Source: Caldisericota bacterium (lineage in GTDB: Bacteria > Bipolaricaulota > Bipolaricaulia > Bipolaricaulales > Bipolaricaulaceae). From it: 8,963 nt of DNA. Numbering within the stretch: the stretch's first letter is position 1; each line of letters begins with the position of its first letter. The notes under the pieces were generated by a model. That model did no database searches and was not told the DNA's origin. It saw nothing but the letters and a program-made list of their open reading frames with translations. Location of the stretch: positions 1 through 8,963 of the forward strand of contig JAADIW010000152.1 in NCBI GenBank assembly GCA_013151115.1, in the 5' to 3' direction. The position numbers and the translations under genes are program-made. Below, piece after piece: positions 5,855 through 8,963 of this stretch.

Positions 5855-7254
5855 GGGATGCCGAGGAGCTTCGCGAACCACACGAGCTCCGGGACGTAGT
5901 CCCCATAGACCCCGTGGATGTGGTTGGAATCGTATTCCGCGAGGAGCTCGTCCGGCCCCACCCGGAGCCTGGCGAAGGCGTGGGGCCACTCCACCTGGGT
6001 GGCGGCGGCCTTCTCCTCCGCCACCTCGGGCGGTAGATCCAGGAATTCCCCGGGGATGATGGCCAGCCAGTACCGGCCGTCCCGCCGTGCGAGGCGGGCC
6101 AGGGTCACCTCCCCGGGGGCGGCGATGTGCCGTACCGCCGCGCCCCCCGCGGGGAAATAGAAGCCCTGAGGGTAGAACTCCACCTTGGGGAGGTTGACGT
6201 CCGGGTCGCGGGAGCGGCCGGCGTAATAGGTCGCGTGGTTCCCGGAGTTACAGAGATCGAAGGCCCCCAATTCCCCGTCGTAGTGCCGGAGATCGGCGAA
6301 CAACACCGGTTCGCCGCTCAGATGCTTCAGGATCTCCATGGTGAGGGCGCCGTCCATGTCCGCCTCCGTGGCCGCGACCGTGGGCTCCTTCTCGCCGTTC
6401 CAATCGTAGGGATCGTTGAGGAACGCCTCGGTCAGGTCCATGGTGACGAAGTGGTCGGTGAGCTCAGGCTGGGCCTTGATCCCGAGGAAATCGAGGTTCA
6501 GATCCCGGGCCATCTCCCGCACGGCGATGTAGCTCTTGATCTGGAGCTTTAGCTTCTCGGGGGTGAGTTGCTTCCCGTCGTAGCGGATCTTCCCCACCTT
6601 CTCGGTGAGCCAGGCGAACGCGTGCTCCACCTCGTCCGCGGGGGCGAGCCCGGCCCGGCGGATGATCTCCGATTGGTCGATGTGTTCCACGTCGATCCCG
6701 AAGAGGCGCATCCACTGGTCGGTATTCGCCACCGCGGTGTACATCCCCATGGGGCGCCCGCCGAAGAGGCCGAACGTCTCCCCCCGGAGGCGGTTGATGG
6801 CCGAGGCGGCGCGGACGAAGGCGAGCACCTTGCGCAGGACCCCCCCATCGCGGATGTCCCCGAAGAGGCGGCCGTGGGGGACGCCCACCTGATCCAGCGC
6901 CCCGGCCGAGGCCAACATCCCCACCATACCCGGGTACTTGGGGTTGATGTTGGAGAAGAGCAGGAACGGCCCGGGGGCGAACTTGGCCGCGATGACGGCG
7001 AGGTGCGGGAAGCTCCACACCGCGAAGTTGAAGATCGTCGCCTCGCAGCCCAGATCCGCGAGGCGCTTGCCCTCGTTACGGGCGATCTCCGCGGTCCAGA
7101 CGATCTCCCGGCCCTCCACCGGTTCCACCTCGCCGGTGTCGCGAAGGGCCTGGGCCAGGCGGCGTTGGAATTCCAGATTTATCGGCTCCACCTCGCGATG
7201 TACCGACTCCCGCCCGTCGGAGAAGGTGAGGATACCCACCCTGCGCTTTTCCAT
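5836..7254 (-). CDS. L-fucose/L-arabinose isomerase-family protein
   Basis: A 472-residue cytoplasmic aldose-ketose isomerase of the L-fucose/L-arabinose isomerase superfamily, which uses Mn2+ or a similar metal. The N-terminal domain starts RRVGILTFSDGRE and includes a Rossmann-like half with FLLFSNINP (about residues 97-105). A central domain follows with FGLFGGRPMGMYTA (about 161-174). The likely metal ligands are E297 (in TEADMDG), D321 (in FADLRHYD) and H445 or H447 (in SNHIHGVYGDY). It is shorter than E. coli FucI (about 590 residues) and fits the shorter FucI-related branch, so exact substrate specificity is uncertain. AGGAGG lies upstream of the ATG (complement of 7262-7267). It lies 20 bases downstream of the sialidase-like gene in the same operon. 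Its 3' end overlaps the kinase gene tail-to-tail. Confidence 0.88.
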   Translation of the reverse strand: MEKRRVGILTFSDGRESVHREVEPINLEFQRRLAQALRDTGEVEPVEGREIVWTAEIARNEGKRLADLGCEATIFNFAVWSFPHLAVIAAKFAPGPFLLFSNINPKYPGMVGMLASAGALDQVGVPHGRLFGDIRDGGVLRKVLAFVRAASAINRLRGETFGLFGGRPMGMYTAVANTDQWMRLFGIDVEHIDQSEIIRRAGLAPADEVEHAFAWLTEKVGKIRYDGKQLTPEKLKLQIKSYIAVREMARDLNLDFLGIKAQPELTDHFVTMDLTEAFLNDPYDWNGEKEPTVAATEADMDGALTMEILKHLSGEPVLFADLRHYDGELGAFDLCNSGNHATYYAGRSRDPDVNLPKVEFYPQGFYFPAGGAAVRHIAAPGEVTLARLARRDGRYWLAIIPGEFLDLPPEVAEEKAAATQVEWPHAFARLRVGPDELLAEYDSNHIHGVYGDYVPELVWFAKLLGIPYRVFS

Positions 7255-7261
7255 GGCTCCG

Positions 7262-7267
7262 CCTCCT
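7262..7267 (-). promoter_or_regulatory. Consensus Shine-Dalgarno site for the isomerase
   Basis: The minus-strand reading is AGGAGG, a perfect core, 7 bases before the ATG at 7254-7252, placed in the 20-base gap after the sialidase-like gene. It supports this start and strong translation of the isomerase within the operon. Confidence 0.65.
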
Positions 7268-7274
7268 TTCCCAC

Positions 7275-8282
7275 TCAGCCGAGGAACTCGCCCTCGGAGA
7301 GCGTCACGTGCTTTATGGCCTCCCGGCGATAGGTATAGGCCACGTGGATGGCACCATCACGGGCCTGGATCACGGCCGGGTAACTGTACTCTCCTTCCCC
7401 GTCCTCGAGCACGAGCGGCCGGGACCACGTCCGCCCTCCATCCCCCGAGCGGGCGGCGACCAAGGGCGTGCGCGGCCCCCAGACCGTGAACCCCGCGGGC
7501 ATCGCCCGGGGCCACGCGGGGTGGAGCTTCTCCGGCCGGGGGAGGGGCTCGGTGGGGTTGTACACCAGGATCAGATTCCACGATCGCAGCCGCACCAAAT
7601 CGATCCCGCTGTTGGGATTGGGAAGGGATGTGGGTTCCGGGACGGACCAGCTCCGGCCATCGTCGGTGGAATAACTGCGGAAGATCCGACCTTCCTGGCT
7701 GCGCATGTAGGCCAGGAGCCGTCCATCAGCGAGACGCACCACCGCCGGTTGGATGAGGTGGGCTCCGGCGGCGCGCCCCAGATCGCCCCAGGTCTCACCC
7801 CCGTCCTCGCTCCGCAGGAAGGCCGCGCTCCAGGTGGCCTCCCACTCCACGGGGAGAAGGATTAAGCGCCCCTCCACCAGCGGCTTGTTCTTCCCCAAGA
7901 GCCCCTTCCGCTCCACCACGAGCTCGAGGTCCGTCCACGTGCGTCCCCCATCGGGGGACCGCTTGAGGAAGAGATAGGTTCCCCCGCTGCACCAGCGTTC
8001 GCCGTAGTTCACCGGGGCGATGAGCCAAACCATGTCGTCCGGCCCGATGAAGACCCGGGGATTCACGGTGGCCCGACGGAAGACGTGGACCCAGACCTCC
8101 GGCTCGGACCAACGTCCCGCGGCCCGATCGTAACGTGCACCGAGGATCACCTGATCCGGGGCGCCCTCGTATTCCCCGGCGTAGAAGGCGAGGAGCAGAT
8201 CGCCGTCGGGGAGCTCGCAGATGCTCGGGGCATGGCAGCTGGGAAAGCGCGCCGGTGGCCTTATCAGGGCGACGGCCTCCAT
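7275..8282 (-). CDS. Sialidase-like BNR-repeat beta-propeller protein (predicted neuraminidase family)
   Basis: A 335-residue protein with four Asp-box/BNR motifs (SxDxGxTW type) at about residues 109-116, 158-165, 205-212 and 279-286, the hallmark of sialidase-type six-bladed propellers. The N-terminus (RFPSCHAPSICELPDGDLL), the central PNPNSGIDLVRL and the C-terminal GEYSYPAVIQARDG and YTYRREAIKHV match the predicted-neuraminidase group of bacterial sugar-utilisation loci. There is no signal peptide or membrane helix, so it should be cytosolic and act on imported oligosaccharides or glycosides. True sialidase activity is not established, and members may cleave other glycosidic bonds. The ATG at 8282 follows the permease stop by 2 bases, with a purine-rich AAAGGGG just upstream. 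The open frame extends further upstream only as a shadow of the permease gene. Confidence 0.85.
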   Translation of the reverse strand: MEAVALIRPPARFPSCHAPSICELPDGDLLLAFYAGEYEGAPDQVILGARYDRAAGRWSEPEVWVHVFRRATVNPRVFIGPDDMVWLIAPVNYGERWCSGGTYLFLKRSPDGGRTWTDLELVVERKGLLGKNKPLVEGRLILLPVEWEATWSAAFLRSEDGGETWGDLGRAAGAHLIQPAVVRLADGRLLAYMRSQEGRIFRSYSTDDGRSWSVPEPTSLPNPNSGIDLVRLRSWNLILVYNPTEPLPRPEKLHPAWPRAMPAGFTVWGPRTPLVAARSGDGGRTWSRPLVLEDGEGEYSYPAVIQARDGAIHVAYTYRREAIKHVTLSEGEFLG

Positions 8283-8284
8283 GG

Positions 8285-8962
8285 CTACCCCTTTACCCCC
8301 GAACCCGCCAGGGTGAAGCCCCGGATGATCTGCCGCCGCAGGAGGAGGAACACGGCCAACGAGGGCAAGGAGGCCATAAACGCCCCCGCGAGGATCAGCC
8401 CGTAGTCGATCTCGAACGCCCCCTGCAGGATCTTGAGACCCACCGGGAGGGTCACCATCTGGGGCTTGCGCAGACAGATCATGGACCAGAAGAACTCGTT
8501 CCACGCGTAGTTGAAGATGTAGACACCGAACGCGGCGAGCACGGGCCGGGAGAGGGGGAGGATCACCCGGAGCAGCACCCCTAGGCTGGAACAGCCGTCG
8601 ATGCGGGCCGCGTCCTCCAGGTCCCGGGGGATGTTGATAAAGAACTGTCGCAGGAGGAAGACCCCGATGGGCATCGCGATCATGGGGAGGGCTACGCCTT
8701 GATAAGTGTTGAGGAACCGGAACCGGGTCATCATGAAGAAAAGGGGTATGACGTTGACTTGCCAGGGGAGCAGCATGAACACGAGCAGGAACATGAACAC
8801 GGCGTCCCTTCCCTTCCACCGCAGCCGGGAGAAGGAAAACGCGGCGGGCACCGACACGAGGAGGGATCCGATGGTAACCGATCCGGCTACGATGAGGCTA
8901 TTCAGCAGCCAACGGGCGAAGGGCCACTCGGCGAACAGCCGCCGCACGTGCTCCGTGATGAA
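8285..8962 (-). CDS. Carbohydrate ABC transporter permease, MalG/UgpE type (N-terminus outside window)
   Basis: Inner-membrane permease of a CUT1-type sugar ABC importer. The visible 225 residues begin FITEHVRRLFAEWPFARWLLNS, which is internal to MalG-like proteins. The apparent GTG start at 8947 is therefore not real; the first transmembrane helix and roughly 50 residues are missing beyond the edge. Hydrophobic helices follow at SLIVAGSVTIGSLLVSVPAA, VFMFLLVFMLLP, GVALPMIAMPIGVFLL, then the EAA loop EDAARIDGCSSLGVLLRVILP that docks onto the ATPase. Further helices include VLAAFGVYIFNYAWN and a C-terminal SLAVFLLLRR. In a typical CUT1 operon the binding protein and the other permease would lie upstream, outside the window. 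It is 2 bases from the sialidase-like gene, so the imported sugar is probably that protein's substrate or product. Confidence 0.92.
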   Translation of the reverse strand, partial: FITEHVRRLFAEWPFARWLLNSLIVAGSVTIGSLLVSVPAAFSFSRLRWKGRDAVFMFLLVFMLLPWQVNVIPLFFMMTRFRFLNTYQGVALPMIAMPIGVFLLRQFFINIPRDLEDAARIDGCSSLGVLLRVILPLSRPVLAAFGVYIFNYAWNEFFWSMICLRKPQMVTLPVGLKILQGAFEIDYGLILAGAFMASLPSLAVFLLLRRQIIRGFTLAGSGVKG

Positions 8963-8963
8963 G

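Noticed and set aside
5107..6036. Plus-strand open frame of 309 codons over the kinase end and isomerase
   Set aside because: Low-complexity R/G/P composition in an alternative frame of the kinase, with no recognisable domain.
6568..7332. Plus-strand open frame of 254 codons opposite the isomerase
   Set aside because: It is antisense to a gene with conserved metal ligands and has no motif of its own.
8283..8819. Upstream extension of the sialidase-like frame giving a 514-residue protein
   Set aside because: The extra part is an alternative frame of the ABC permease gene. The ATG at 8282 gives the conserved family N-terminus and a normal 2-base gap.
8945..8947. GTG as a start of the ABC permease
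   Set aside because: Residues before it (FITEHV) continue the family match, and the first transmembrane helix is still missing, so the gene runs past the window edge.

Overview
The window is GC-rich bacterial DNA packed with genes, most of them separated by a few bases or overlapping. The content points to an anaerobic, heterotrophic bacterium that ferments peptides and sugars. It has a ferredoxin-dependent 2-oxoacid oxidoreductase of the four-subunit VOR type, an oligopeptide ABC transporter ATPase and a sugar ABC transporter. The lineage cannot be fixed from the sequence. Candidate phyla of anaerobic GC-rich bacteria such as Bipolaricaulota/Acetothermia, or Chloroflexota, are only guesses.

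Region 1 (1-4253, plus strand) reads as one co-directional run. It starts inside the C-terminal half of an Opp/Dpp-type peptide transporter ATPase. This is followed, by overlaps or very short gaps, by a small two-helix membrane protein, a small S1-domain/coiled-coil protein, and the complete VOR-like complex in the order delta (two-cluster ferredoxin), alpha, beta, gamma. An ADP-ribose pyrophosphatase-like Nudix hydrolase ends the run. The plausible logic is peptide import, then amino acids, then transamination to branched-chain 2-oxoacids, then oxidation to acyl-CoA with reduced ferredoxin.

Region 2 (4254-5854, plus strand) opens with the only clear AT-rich gap in the window. The gap carries a T8 tract and a perfect 10-bp palindrome, TAAACGTTTA, resembling a LacI-family operator. 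It is followed by a complete FGGY-family sugar kinase with a strong ribosome binding site.

Region 3 (5836-8963, minus strand) is a convergent sugar operon. In transcription order it holds an ABC sugar permease (MalG/UgpE type, truncated by the window end), a cytosolic sialidase-like BNR beta-propeller protein, and an L-fucose/L-arabinose isomerase-family enzyme. The last gene overlaps the kinase tail-to-tail by 19 bp. Together regions 2 and 3 look like a sugar-scavenging module of importer, intracellular glycan-acting protein, aldose-ketose isomerase and ketose kinase, whose substrate is not determined by the sequence.

I saw no RNA genes, CRISPR arrays, insertion sequences or prophage genes, and no clearly unprecedented system. 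The most interesting items are the S1/coiled-coil protein, the membrane peptide placed just upstream of the VOR genes, and the undefined sugar substrate of the isomerase-kinase pair with its candidate operator.
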